Assembly (NCBI RefSeq): GCF_003112555.1
Contig: NZ_BEWB01000007.1
Span: 62,001-126,000, forward strand
DNA length: 64,000 nucleotides
Direction: 5' to 3'
Source of the DNA: Streptomyces coelicoflavus
GTDB taxonomy: Bacteria; Actinomycetota; Actinomycetes; Streptomycetales; Streptomycetaceae
A program made the position numbers and the translations under genes. Position 1 is the first letter of the stretch. Each line of letters starts with the position of its first letter. The notes below the pieces were generated by a model, which saw only the letters and a list, made by a program, of their open reading frames with translations, had not been told where the DNA came from and made no database searches. Of this stretch, positions 17,042 to 25,556 are shown one piece after another.

Positions 17042-18910
17042 TCAGCGCCCCGGCTTCAGCGGACGGTCCGCGGACGGGCGCGAGGACCAGACGGCCTCCC
17101 CGCGTGTGAGCCCCGGCAGCCGCAACTCGGCCTCCCGCGCCCGCCGGGCGGGCAGCTCGCCGGTGACGGTCCACGCCGGGTCGCCGCCCGTCGTGCCGGT
17201 GAAGTCCGCGCCCAGCGACGCCAGGAGGGCCGTCACGGCAGCCAGCGCGTCCGGCGGCACCTCCGCCTCGAAGGCGAGGTACGGCTCGTACAGCACGGTC
17301 CCGGCCCGGGCGAGGGCGCGGCGCAGCACGATCGGCGTCAGCCCGCGGAAGTCGGCGGCCGTGCTGAGCGGCGAGCTGAAGCCGGAACGGATCAGCGTCA
17401 CCCGGTAGTCGGTGACCGCGGCGCCGGCCGGCCCGGTCAGCAGCGTGGCGTGGACCGTCTCCTCGACCGCCTGGTGGAAGGCGCGGGGCAGCGCGCCGAG
17501 TTCCGTCTCGTACCCGAACACCCCGCCCGAACCGTACGGCCCCGGCTCGACGCGCAGTCCGACCGTCGCCCAGTAGCGGGTGCGGTCGAGCCACGGCATC
17601 TCCTCCGCGGCCTCGCCGGTGCCGGCCGGGCGCTCCAGGAACCGGACGCGGCCCGGCGTGAACTCCGCCTCGATGCCGAACTCCTCGGCCAGCGTCGCCG
17701 CGAGCACCTCCATCTGGACCTCGCCGTACAGGAGCAGCGCGGTGGCGCCGGAAGCCGCCGGGCGGGCGTGCAGCAGCGGATCCTGATCGGCCAGCGCCAG
17801 CAGGGCGGAGCGCAGCGGCGCCGCCTGCTCCGGACGCACCGCCCGGACCAGCGTCTGCAGGGTCGGCGGCGCGAACTGCGGTGCGCGGTCGGCCGGCTCG
17901 CCGAGCCGGTCGCCGACGCGCAGGCCCCCCGGCACCGTCAGCGCGGCGATGTTCCCGGCGGTGAGCGTGGCGTCCCCGCCGACCACGTCGAGGCGGGTCA
18001 CCCGGCCGGAGACCTCGGTGCGCCGCCCGTCGGACTCGCGCCGCAGGAACGTCAGCCGCCGGCGCGGACGCACCTCACCGTCGTAGAGCCTCAGGTAGGC
18101 CGTGCGCTCGCCGGTGGGTCCGGGGCGCACGGCGAAGACCGTCCCGCGCGGTTCCGTGGCCCCGGCCGTGCCCTGCGCGGCGGCCGGGACCAGCGTGACC
18201 AGGCCCTCGACCAGCTCCGCGACGCCCTGCCCGCCGAGCGCGGAGCCGTGGAACAGCGGGTGGAAGGAGCCGTCGGCGGTACGCGCGGCGAGGGCGGCGG
18301 CCACCTGCCCCGCGGTCGGCTCGGGGCCGTCCACCAGCGCGGCCAGGATGCCCGGGTCGACCTCGGCGAGCGCCTCCGCGGTCCCTCCGTCGGGCGCGCG
18401 CCGCACGACCAGGGCGCCCTTGGTGCCCGCGCCCGTCACCCCGGTCAGCGGTGCGACGTGCGGCGTCAGCAGGCGCCGTACGTCCTCGAGCAGCGCGTCG
18501 GTGCGCGCGCCGGGCCGGTCGATCTTGTTGACGAACACGAGGGTGGGCAGCCGCAGCCGGCGCAGGGTGCGCATGAGGACGCGGGTCCGCGCCTGGACGC
18601 CCTCGACGGCGGACAGCAGCAGCACCGCGCCGTCGAGCACCTCCAGGGCCCGCTCGACCTCCGCGACGAAGTCGGAGTGTCCCGGGGTGTCGATCAGGTT
18701 GACCCGCGTGTCACCGACCGTGAAGGCGGCGACGGCGGAGCGGACGGTGATGCCGCGGCGGCGCTCGATGCCGCCGTCGTCGGTGACGGTGTCGCCGGTG
18801 TCGACGGCGCCGAGCCGGTCGACGGCACCGTGGTCGAACAGGAGCCGTTCGGTGAGGCTGGTCTTACCGGCGTCGACGTGGGCCAGGATGCCGATGTTCA
18901 GGGTGCGCAT
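17042..18910 (-). CDS. Tet(M)/OtrA-like ribosomal-protection GTPase
   Basis: 622 residues, close to the roughly 640 usual for the family. Domain I has all GTPase motifs: AHVDAGKTS (P loop), RRGITVRSA (switch I), DTPGHSDF and NKIDRPG. The later EF-G-like domains II-V follow, with LYGEVQMEVL and the domain IV tract VTLIRSGFSSPLSTAADFRGLTP. The family removes tetracycline from the ribosome using GTP, and OtrA is the Streptomyces self-resistance form. No tetracycline biosynthesis genes are nearby, so this could be intrinsic resistance or another ribosome function. A perfect GAGGACTCCTC palindrome covers its ribosome-binding region. Confidence 0.9.
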   Translation of the reverse strand: MRTLNIGILAHVDAGKTSLTERLLFDHGAVDRLGAVDTGDTVTDDGGIERRRGITVRSAVAAFTVGDTRVNLIDTPGHSDFVAEVERALEVLDGAVLLLSAVEGVQARTRVLMRTLRRLRLPTLVFVNKIDRPGARTDALLEDVRRLLTPHVAPLTGVTGAGTKGALVVRRAPDGGTAEALAEVDPGILAALVDGPEPTAGQVAAALAARTADGSFHPLFHGSALGGQGVAELVEGLVTLVPAAAQGTAGATEPRGTVFAVRPGPTGERTAYLRLYDGEVRPRRRLTFLRRESDGRRTEVSGRVTRLDVVGGDATLTAGNIAALTVPGGLRVGDRLGEPADRAPQFAPPTLQTLVRAVRPEQAAPLRSALLALADQDPLLHARPAASGATALLLYGEVQMEVLAATLAEEFGIEAEFTPGRVRFLERPAGTGEAAEEMPWLDRTRYWATVGLRVEPGPYGSGGVFGYETELGALPRAFHQAVEETVHATLLTGPAGAAVTDYRVTLIRSGFSSPLSTAADFRGLTPIVLRRALARAGTVLYEPYLAFEAEVPPDALAAVTALLASLGADFTGTTGGDPAWTVTGELPARRAREAELRLPGLTRGEAVWSSRPSADRPLKPGR

Positions 18911-19110
18911 GCGTGGAGGAGTCCTCGAAAGCCGTGGGCCGGAAGGGGCGCTGGGGGTTTCCGAGGAGTCGGCGCATGCGGGGGTCCTGACGTGAGGAGG
19001 GCGGGCGGAGCACGGACGGCGACATCATCGCGGGTGCCCCCCGGGGGGTGGCAACAGGATTTCCGTAAGCTGGGGACCCCGGCCGGACAGGATCACACGA
19101 GGAGCGGTCC
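18911..19110. other. Divergent intergenic region, Tet(M)-like / PRPP synthetase
   Basis: Only 200 bp separate the two divergent starts. It holds a perfect CCCCCC/GGGGGG palindrome (19037-19048) and the GAGGACTCCTC palindrome next to the GTPase start. No hexamers were assigned with confidence. Confidence 0.5.
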
Positions 19111-20064
19111 GTGCGAGACATCGCCGTGTTCAGCGGTAGTGCCCACCCCGAGCTGGCCGAGGAGGTCTGCGCCCAGCTGGGTGTGCCGCTCAGCCCCACC
19201 CGGGTCAGCCGGTTCGCCAACGACTGCCTCGAGGTGCAGCTCATGGCCAACTGCCGCGAGCGGGACGTGTTCCTCGTCCAGCCGCTGGTCACACCGGTCC
19301 AGGAACACCTCGTCGAGCTGCTGATGATGTGCGACGCGGCCCGCGGGGCGTCGGCCGGCCGCATCACCGTGGTCATGCCGCACTACTCCTACGCCCGCTC
19401 CGACAAGAAGGACGCCCCGCGCATCTCGCTGGGCGGGCGCCTGGTGGCCGACCTGCTGGTGGCCGCGGGAGCGAGCCGGGTCCTCGCCATGACCCTGCAC
19501 TCGCCCCAGGTGCACGGCTTCTTCTCCGTCCCGGTCGACCACCTGCACGCGCTGCGGGAACTCGCCGCGCACTTCCGCCAGTACGACCTCTCCCGCGCCA
19601 CCGTCGTCTCGCCGGACCTGGGCAACGCCAAGGAGGCCGCCGCGTTCGCCCGGATGCTCGGCGCCCAGGTGGCGGCCGGGGCGAAACAGCGGTACGCCGA
19701 CGACCGGGTCAGCATCAGCTCGGTGATCGGGGACGTCGCCGGGCGGGACGTCATCGTCCTCGACGACGAGATCGCCAAGGGCAGCACGGTGCTGGAACTC
19801 CTCGACCGGCTGCGGGAGGCGGGCCCGCGCACCGTCCGCGTCGCCTGCACGCACGGCCTGTTCGCGGCCGGTGCGCTCGGCCGGCTCAGCGAACAGCCGG
19901 ACGTGCTGGAGATCGTGTGCACCAACACCGTGCCGGTGCCGGTGGACGACCACACGGACAAGCTGCGGATCCTGTCCATCGCCCCGGCGCTCGCCGAGGC
20001 GGTGCGACGCATCCACAACGGCGAGTCGGTCAGTGCCCTGTTCGACGCCCGCCCGGCCGGCTGA
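19111..20064 (+). CDS. Ribose-phosphate pyrophosphokinase (accessory copy)
   Basis: 317 residues from a GTG with GAGGAG upstream. It follows the PRPP synthetase fold: FSGSAHPELAEEV at the N terminus, RFANDCLEVQL, the flexible ATP-loop region MPHYSYARSDKKDAPRISLGGRLVADLL, and the PRPP-binding loop VIVLDDEIAKGST. The usual loop is DDMIDTAGT, so this copy is divergent, as in second-copy enzymes of actinomycetes. It makes PRPP from ribose-5-phosphate and ATP. The divergent Tet(M)-like gene may share control. Confidence 0.9.
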   Translation: MRDIAVFSGSAHPELAEEVCAQLGVPLSPTRVSRFANDCLEVQLMANCRERDVFLVQPLVTPVQEHLVELLMMCDAARGASAGRITVVMPHYSYARSDKKDAPRISLGGRLVADLLVAAGASRVLAMTLHSPQVHGFFSVPVDHLHALRELAAHFRQYDLSRATVVSPDLGNAKEAAAFARMLGAQVAAGAKQRYADDRVSISSVIGDVAGRDVIVLDDEIAKGSTVLELLDRLREAGPRTVRVACTHGLFAAGALGRLSEQPDVLEIVCTNTVPVPVDDHTDKLRILSIAPALAEAVRRIHNGESVSALFDARPAG

Positions 20065-20416
20065 CGCCGAGGGCCTCCTCCAGGGTCGGGCGCGGTGGCA
20101 GCAGCCGCCCCAGGCCGGTGATCCGCAGCATGCGCAGGGTCAGCGGGTGGGCGCACACCAGGTGCACCTGCCCGCCCTGTTCGAGTACCTGGCTGCGGGC
20201 CCGGTACAGCAGGCGCAGACCTGAGCAGTCGAAGAACTCGACGCCGCCGAGGTCCAGGACCACCCGGGCGCCGGGACGCCGTGTCTCCCGGTCCAGGTGC
20301 GGGGTGATCTCCGCCGCCGAGGCGATGTCGATCTCGCCCCGGAACTCCAGCACCGTGTGCCCCCGGTGACGGCGCACACGGATGTGCCGGGTGGGCGACG
20401 CCGATTCCTGCCGCAC
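20030..20416 (-). CDS. STAS-domain anti-sigma factor antagonist
   Basis: 128 residues from a GTG at 20416, chosen because GGAGG lies 8 nt upstream. A TTG at 20470 is less likely. The STAS fold is clear: TVLEFRGEIDIASA, VVLDLGGVEFFDCSGLRLL (with S65 as the presumed phosphorylation site) and a final helix. Such proteins release a sigma factor from its anti-sigma kinase when dephosphorylated. SpoIIE-type phosphatases at 30550 and 54515 are possible partners, by inference. The 3' end overlaps the PRPP synthetase gene by 35 bp. Confidence 0.9.
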   Translation of the reverse strand: MRQESASPTRHIRVRRHRGHTVLEFRGEIDIASAAEITPHLDRETRRPGARVVLDLGGVEFFDCSGLRLLYRARSQVLEQGGQVHLVCAHPLTLRMLRITGLGRLLPPRPTLEEALGVSRPGGRRTGH

Positions 20417-20525
20417 GAACCTTGCCTCCAGCCTGTCGCAGCCCGTTCCGGCCTGCTCCCGGGGGCTCAACTACCCAGTCCGCTCGGAAAGTTACCCCGA
20501 TCGAGCGAGTTTGAGCATGTTCGAT

Positions 20526-20537
20526 TGACATATGTCA
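20526..20537. promoter_or_regulatory. Perfect palindrome TGACATATGTCA upstream of STAS gene
   Basis: A 12-bp perfect palindrome lies in an AT-rich patch about 110 bp upstream of the STAS start. It could be an operator, but no regulator can be named. Confidence 0.35.
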
Positions 20538-20602
20538 TTGAAATCTCACGCCCAGGCCCCCACCCACGCGGCCGGCGGGCCGCGGGCCGGTGGGCCGGAC
20601 CG

Positions 20603-21544
20603 TCAGTCGACCACGAGGACGAGCTTGCCCGTCGTGCGACCGGTCTCGCCCTGCGCGTGCGCCCGCGCCGCCTCCGCGAGCGGGAACGTGCCCGCGATCG
20701 TGGCCCGCAACTTCCCCGACTCGACCAGGCGGGCGACCTCCTCCATACCGGCCCGGTCGGCGTCCACCAGCATCCGCACCGCCCGTACGCCCAGCCGCTC
20801 GGCCTCCTCGAAGAACTCGTCCGAGCCGACCGGCAGGATCGACACCACGACCCCGCCCGGACGCAGCACCCGCAGGGACCGCAGCGACGTGTCGCCGCCG
20901 ATCGTGTCCAGCACGACGTCGACGTCCTTCACGGTCTCGGCGAAGTCCGTCTCCCGGTAGTCCACGGTCTCGTCCGCCCCGAGCGAGCGCAGGAACTCGT
21001 GCTTGCCCGCGCTGGCGGTACCGATCACGTACGCGCCCCGGGCCTTGGCGATCTGCACCGCCACATGGCCCACACCGCCCGCCGCCGCGTGGACGAGCAC
21101 CCGTTGCCCCGGCCGCACGTCCGCGCGCTCCACCAGGGCGTGCCACGCCGTCAGCGACACCAGGGGGAGCGCGCCGGCCTGGACGTGGTCGATCCCGGCC
21201 GGCTTGTGGGTGAAGGCACGCGCCGGAGCGGTGACGTACTCCGCGTGGGAACCGTGGCCGAACGGGTAGGACAGCATGCCGAAGACCTCGTCGCCCGGCC
21301 GGAACGCGGCGACGCCGATCCCCACCGACTCCACCACGCCCGACACGTCCCACCCGAGGACGAACGGCGGCTCGCCGAGGAAGCCACCGTTCGCCCGGTG
21401 CTTCCAGTCGGTCGGGTTCACCCCGGCGGCACGCACTCGGACCAGCACCTCGTTCGGGCGCGGCTCGGGGCGCTCGAGCCGTACCTCCTTGAGGACCTCG
21501 GGACCTCCGAGTACGTCCTGACTGATGGCGCGCATGGTGTTCAT
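20603..21544 (-). CDS. NADP-dependent MDR oxidoreductase (quinone-reductase-like)
   Basis: 313 residues from an ATG at 21544, with another possible ATG at 21535. Medium-chain dehydrogenase features are VRAAGVNPTDWKHR, LGWDVSGVVESVG, GDEVFGM, the cofactor loop AAAGGVGHVAVQIAKARGA, and SLGADETVDYRE. It lacks the catalytic zinc Cys of alcohol dehydrogenases, so it belongs to the zinc-free quinone/enone reductase group. Substrate unknown. Confidence 0.9.
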   Translation of the reverse strand: MNTMRAISQDVLGGPEVLKEVRLERPEPRPNEVLVRVRAAGVNPTDWKHRANGGFLGEPPFVLGWDVSGVVESVGIGVAAFRPGDEVFGMLSYPFGHGSHAEYVTAPARAFTHKPAGIDHVQAGALPLVSLTAWHALVERADVRPGQRVLVHAAAGGVGHVAVQIAKARGAYVIGTASAGKHEFLRSLGADETVDYRETDFAETVKDVDVVLDTIGGDTSLRSLRVLRPGGVVVSILPVGSDEFFEEAERLGVRAVRMLVDADRAGMEEVARLVESGKLRATIAGTFPLAEAARAHAQGETGRTTGKLVLVVD

Positions 21545-21752
21545 CGGGACCTCGCAACTGCGGGAGGGGACGGCGGACACGGACTGCAACCTCCGACGTG
21601 ATCGTGCCATTCCCCGCGCGGTCCGGCACCCAGGGAGCCGCCGGGCAGCGACGCCCGGGGCGGCCCGCGACTGATCCGGCCGGGCCGGGATATGCGCAAG
21701 GCAGGGGGCACCGGGGCACGACGCCCCACGCCCGGAATCCTTCGGAGGAGAC

Positions 21753-22148
21753 ATGGCACTGGTCAACGCGGGCGTCGTGGTGCTCGACTGCGCCGAACCC
21801 GAGCGGCTCGCCGAGTTCTACAAGGGGCTGCTGGGCGCGGAGGAGAGCGACGTGAGCGCCAACCGCATCGAGATCGAGGGACCCCGCGGCTTCCGCATGG
21901 CCTTCCGGCGGGACGTGAACGCCACCCCGCCGAGCTGGCCGCGCCCGGAGAACTCCCTCCAGGTCCACCTCGACTTCGTGGTGGCGGACCTGGACGAGGC
22001 CGAACGCGTGATCGTGGGGCTCGGCGGGCGTCCGGTGGAGGCGAAGGACCCGGCCGGCGCGCACGAGGAGCGCGGCTTCTCCGACCCGGCCGGGCACTCC
22101 TTCACCCTCCGCCACGCCCTCGCGCCGACGGCACCGAAACAGGGCTAG
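21753..22148 (+). CDS. VOC/glyoxalase-like protein
   Basis: 131 residues with GGAGGAG 6 nt before the ATG. Two beta-alpha-beta-beta-beta halves can be traced: VVVLDCAEPERLAEFYKGLLGAE with IEIEGPRGFRMAF, then LQVHLDFVVADLDEAERVI with GFSDPAGHSFTLRH. This is the actinobacterial glyoxalase-like subgroup. Activity unknown. Confidence 0.88.
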   Translation: MALVNAGVVVLDCAEPERLAEFYKGLLGAEESDVSANRIEIEGPRGFRMAFRRDVNATPPSWPRPENSLQVHLDFVVADLDEAERVIVGLGGRPVEAKDPAGAHEERGFSDPAGHSFTLRHALAPTAPKQG

Positions 22149-22194
22149 GACCTGGCGGACCCGTCCACGGGCGTCGGTCCCGCATCCATGGGCG

Positions 22195-22506
22195 TCAGTC
22201 CCGGCCGCCCTTGTCGGGGACCGGCCAACTGCCGGTGGAGCGCTGGATGACCTTGGCGCCCGTGCGGTCCACGGCGCTGCGCACCGCGGCGAAGATGGCG
22301 CCCTGGATCGCCGCGGCCAGCAGGATCTCGCCCCAGCCGCGGTCCGGGTCCAGGGCGTCGGGCGCGTCGTCCTCGTGCCGGATGACCTTCCAGGTCTTCT
22401 GGAACGTCATGCCGGCCAGCGTGCCGCCCAGCCAGCCGAGCGCGAACCCGACGGGCTTGTAGGCGAGGGGGAGCTTCTTCTTCTTTTTCTTCGCCGTCTT
22501 CGCCAT
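22195..22506 (-). CDS. DUF4235 membrane protein
   Basis: 103 residues. A Lys-rich N terminus (KTAKKKKKKLP) precedes a hydrophobic segment (YKPVGFALGWLGGTLAGMTFQKTWK) and an amphipathic second segment (EILLAAAIQGAIFAAVRSAVDRTGAK). The layout and length match DUF4235 proteins common in actinobacteria. Function unknown. Confidence 0.85.
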   Translation of the reverse strand: MAKTAKKKKKKLPLAYKPVGFALGWLGGTLAGMTFQKTWKVIRHEDDAPDALDPDRGWGEILLAAAIQGAIFAAVRSAVDRTGAKVIQRSTGSWPVPDKGGRD

Positions 22507-22565
22507 GGGAATCTCCTTGGCCTCGTGCGTACTGAACGGTGGTGTGCCTCGGTGTGACTCAGGGG

Positions 22566-23591
22566 TCAGGGCCTGCCCCGTACCGGTACCTGCTCGTCGG
22601 TCCGGGCCGGTCCGGGCGGGGTGCCGTCGCCGAACGGACGGCCGCCCAGCTCCTGCCGGTGGTGCGGCGTGAGCCAGCCGGTCAGGTCCGGGCCCATCGG
22701 GACGATGCCGGTCGGGTTGATGCCGGTGTGCACCTGGTAGTAGTGGCGTTTGATGTGGTCGAAGTCGACGGTGTCCCCGAATCCGGGCGTCTGGAACAGG
22801 TCGCGGACGTACCCCCACAGCACCGGGTTCTCGGTCAGCTTCCAGCGGTTGCACTTGAAGTGGCCGTGGTAGACCGCGTCGAAGCGGACCAGCGTGGTGA
22901 ACAGCCGGATGTCCGCCTCCGTGATGGTGTCACCGACCAGGTAGCGCCGCCGTTCCAGCCGGGGCGTCAGCTGCTCCAGCCGGCGGAACACCCCCGCGCA
23001 CGCGGCCTCGTACTCCTCCTGGCCGGTGGCGAAACCCGCCCGGTACACGCCGTTGTTGACGTCCTCGTAGACCCCCGCCATCACCTCGTCGATCTCGTCG
23101 CGTAGGGCCTGCGGGTACAGGTCCGGCGCACCCGGCCGGTGCAGGGCGGTCCACTCGGTCGCGAGGTCGAGGGTGAGCTGCTGGTAGTCGTTGGTGACCA
23201 GCGCCCCGCTCGGGACGTCCACGACCGCGGGCACGCTCACCCCGCCCGGATAGCCGGTCTCGCGCCGGTCGTAGGCCTCGCTGAGGTAGCGGATGCCGAG
23301 GACGGGGTCCCGGCCGTCCGGGTCGAGCGTGAACCGCCAGCTGCGGTCGTCCTGGATCGGGTCGGCGACCGCGAGGGACAGGGCGTCCTCCAGACCGAGC
23401 AGCCGCCGGGAGACCAGGGCCCGGCTCGCCCACGGACAGGCGCGGCTCACCACCAGCCGGTAGCGCCCGGCCTCCACCGGCCAGCCGTCCCGGCCGTCCG
23501 CCGTGATCCGGTCCGCGAAGTGGCTCCGGGACCGTTTGAACGCCTTCTTCCCGTAGCCGCTGTTTCCAGGGGTCCCGTCGTCACCGCTCAT
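22566..23591 (-). CDS. Glutathionyl-hydroquinone-reductase-like thiol transferase
   Basis: 341 residues. The omega/Xi-class signature RACPWASRA contains catalytic C52. It is followed by SVPAVVDV and TNDYQQLTLD of the thioredoxin-like domain, and by a helical C-terminal domain with YLVGDTITEADIRLFTTLVRFDAVYHGHFKCN, all typical of the GS-HQR family. These reduce glutathionyl-(hydro)quinones. Streptomyces use mycothiol instead, so mycothiol adducts are the likely substrates (inference). Divergent from the CDF exporter. Confidence 0.9.
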   Translation of the reverse strand: MSGDDGTPGNSGYGKKAFKRSRSHFADRITADGRDGWPVEAGRYRLVVSRACPWASRALVSRRLLGLEDALSLAVADPIQDDRSWRFTLDPDGRDPVLGIRYLSEAYDRRETGYPGGVSVPAVVDVPSGALVTNDYQQLTLDLATEWTALHRPGAPDLYPQALRDEIDEVMAGVYEDVNNGVYRAGFATGQEEYEAACAGVFRRLEQLTPRLERRRYLVGDTITEADIRLFTTLVRFDAVYHGHFKCNRWKLTENPVLWGYVRDLFQTPGFGDTVDFDHIKRHYYQVHTGINPTGIVPMGPDLTGWLTPHHRQELGGRPFGDGTPPGPARTDEQVPVRGRP

Positions 23592-23606
23592 GGACCTGCC
23601 CTTCCG

Positions 23607-23660
23607 ATGTCCGCTGTCTGTCTGTCCGCTGTATCTGTCCGTTGTCCGGGTGTCCCTGTG
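23607..23660. repeat. TGTCCG-rich degenerate repeat between divergent genes
   Basis: The motif TGTCCG or TGTCTG recurs about six times in roughly 50 bp, in the region shared by the GS-HQR and CDF promoters. It looks like a degenerate short tandem repeat. Confidence 0.55.
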
Positions 23661-23714
23661 TAGGCGTTCCCCGTTTTCGCCCGTCGGCACTGGTGGCCAC
23701 CCGCAAGGCGGGGT

Positions 23715-24731
23715 GTGAGTCGCGTCGGCCGGGGCAGTCGGGGCTTCGTGAGTGGGACGGACGGGGAAGAGAAGCCGGGCCGGAAGGCCGACCGCAGGAC
23801 GCGCGTCACCGTACTGGTCGCACTGGCGGCCAACCTGGTGATCGCCGTCGCCAAGGCCGTCGGCGGGTTCGTCGCGGGATCGCCCGCACTGCTGTCGGAG
23901 GCGGCACACTCGGTCGCGGACAGCATGAACGAGATCTTCCTCCTCGCCGCCCTGCGCCGCAGCCGCCGGCCCGCCGACCGGAAGCATCCCTTCGGCTACG
24001 GGAAGGAGCGATTCTTCTGGTCGCTCCTCGCGGCCGTCGGCATCTTCGTCATGGGCGGCTGCTTCTCCTTCTTCCAAGGCGTCGAGGCCCTGCGCAACGG
24101 AGCGGACGAGAGCCTCAGCGGCTACGTGGCGGGTCTGGTCGTGCTCGGCATCGCCCTGCTGGCGGAGGGCGGCTCCCTCCTTCGGGCCCTGCACCAGGTA
24201 CGGGGCCAGGGCGGGCTCGGCGACGGGATGCGCGACCCGGCGTTGCGCACGGTCGTGGCGGAGGACGGCACCGCGGTGCTCGGTGTCAGCCTCGCCATGA
24301 CCGGCATGGCGCTGCATTTGGCCACCGGGCAGGTGGTGTGGGAGGCCTGCGCCTCGCTCGCCATCGGCGCACTGCTCGTCTACGTGGCCTACCGGCTGGG
24401 CCGCGAGGCCCGCGACCAGCTGATCGGCGAGGCCGCCGACCCCGAGGCCAGCGGCCGGATCCGGGCGCTGCTGCGGGCCCAGCCGGAGATCGACAGCGTC
24501 GAGGCGCTGTTCACCATGAAGACCGGCCTCGACTCCGCCCTGGTGGCCGCCCGCGTCGATCTCGTGCCGGGCCTGGACAGCGAACGGGTGGAGGAGGTGG
24601 CGATGCGCATCAAGAGGTCGATCCGGCGCACCGTCCCCGAGGCGCGGCAGGTCTTCCTCGACGTCACGGACCGGCCCGCGCGGGAGGCGGCGGAAAGCCC
24701 CGCCGCGACGGGGGAACGCGGCGGGGCCTGA
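23715..24731 (+). CDS. Cation diffusion facilitator (CDF) metal exporter
   Basis: 338 residues from a GTG with a weak AAGGCGGG site. A start 11 codons later is possible. About six membrane spans lie in residues 30-225. AHSVADSMNE in the second span holds the metal-site His/Asp pattern, and HPFGYGKERFFWSL is the conserved CDF loop. The C-terminal domain (about 230-320) is the ferredoxin-like cytoplasmic dimerisation part. The likely role is proton-driven Zn2+, Fe2+ or Mn2+ efflux, but the metal cannot be assigned. Confidence 0.9.
   Translation: MSRVGRGSRGFVSGTDGEEKPGRKADRRTRVTVLVALAANLVIAVAKAVGGFVAGSPALLSEAAHSVADSMNEIFLLAALRRSRRPADRKHPFGYGKERFFWSLLAAVGIFVMGGCFSFFQGVEALRNGADESLSGYVAGLVVLGIALLAEGGSLLRALHQVRGQGGLGDGMRDPALRTVVAEDGTAVLGVSLAMTGMALHLATGQVVWEACASLAIGALLVYVAYRLGREARDQLIGEAADPEASGRIRALLRAQPEIDSVEALFTMKTGLDSALVAARVDLVPGLDSERVEEVAMRIKRSIRRTVPEARQVFLDVTDRPAREAAESPAATGERGGA
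24697..24727 (+). terminator. Hairpin overlapping 3' end of CDF gene
   Basis: GCCCCGCCGCG (24697-24707) and CGCGGCGGGGC (24717-24727) form a perfect 11-bp stem just before the stop codon (24729-24731). It probably acts as terminator or 3' stabiliser. Confidence 0.6.
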
Positions 24732-24795
24732 ACGACACTTTCCCGGCGATCGCCGGTCCATGCACACCGATCCGGGGAACTTCGGCGGGCCGGGT

Positions 24796-25251
24796 TCAGC
24801 CCGCGTCGGCCGGCTCCAGGACGAAGACGGGAATCTCCCGGTCCGTCTTCTCCTGGTAGTCGGAGTACGGCGGAAACGCCGCGACCGCGCGCTCCCACCA
24901 CTCGGCCTTCTCCGCGCCGGTGACCTCACGGGCCGTCATGTCCCGCCTCACCGGGCCGTCCTGGAGTTCCACCCGAGGGTCGGAGATCACGTTGAAGTAC
25001 CAGACCGGGTGCTTGGGGGCCCCGCCCAGGGAGGCGACCGCGGCGTAACGGCCCTCGTGCTCGACGCGCATCAGCGGCGTCTTGCGCACCTTGCCGCTCC
25101 GCGCGCCCCGGGTGGTCAGCACGATCACCGGCAGACCGGTGTCCCTCAGGGTCGTGCCCTCGGTGCCGCCCGAGCTCTCGTACAGTTCGACCTGTTCGCG
25201 CACCCACTGCGTCGGGCTGGGTTCGTACTCGCCGTCAAGAGGCATGTGCAT
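24796..25251 (-). CDS. Deazaflavin (F420)-dependent nitroreductase-like protein
   Basis: 151 residues. The pattern VIVLTTRGARSGKVRKTPLMRVEHEGRYAAVASLGG followed by HPVWYFNVISDP is diagnostic of the Ddn/Rv3547 family, which binds F420H2 in a split-barrel fold. Members reduce quinones and nitro compounds such as pretomanid. The C-terminal YSDYQEKTDREIPVFVLEP is also typical. The start is MHMPLD, and the second Met is equally possible. Substrate unknown. Confidence 0.9.
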   Translation of the reverse strand: MHMPLDGEYEPSPTQWVREQVELYESSGGTEGTTLRDTGLPVIVLTTRGARSGKVRKTPLMRVEHEGRYAAVASLGGAPKHPVWYFNVISDPRVELQDGPVRRDMTAREVTGAEKAEWWERAVAAFPPYSDYQEKTDREIPVFVLEPADAG

Positions 25252-25556
25252 CCGTCCGTGTTCGTCGTGACGTGAGGCCGGCGGACCGGCGCGTTCCCAT
25301 CCTTACCGCATCCCGCCCCCCGGAACCCCGTGCCGCTCGGCCAGTCACGGGGCGCGATCCGGGCCGCGGAAGGCCGCGATCACGCCACGCGCGTCGTGGC
25401 GGAGACCGGCACGGAAGGGGCCCACCACCCCTGGAGCGGTGTTCCCCGGCCAGTCTGCCCCCGCCACCGATCTGGCCGAACTTGCCGTCGCCCCATAGGT
25501 GCCCCAGGCATCTAATGAAGATCGATCCGACGCACTCCTCGTCTGCGAGGTCTTCC
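25252..25556. other. Divergent intergenic region before CYP105
   Basis: About 305 bp with no supported gene. The 3' end is relatively AT-rich (TCTAATGAAGATCGATC near 25511). No palindrome strong enough to name was found. Confidence 0.5.

Noticed and set aside
17042..18910. Housekeeping elongation factor G
   Set aside because: Length of 622 residues, the GTPase-domain variants and the C-terminal domain fit Tet(M)/OtrA better. EF-G is about 700 residues and sits in the str operon.
16724..19324. Very long plus-strand open frame of 866 codons
   Set aside because: It is antisense to the Tet(M)-like gene, lacks any family resemblance and is explained by the codon bias of high-GC DNA. The same holds for long frames at 27569-31126, 44824-48126 and 48047-51343.
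23607..23660. CRISPR-like repeat array
   Set aside because: Units are only 6-8 bp, degenerate and without spacers.
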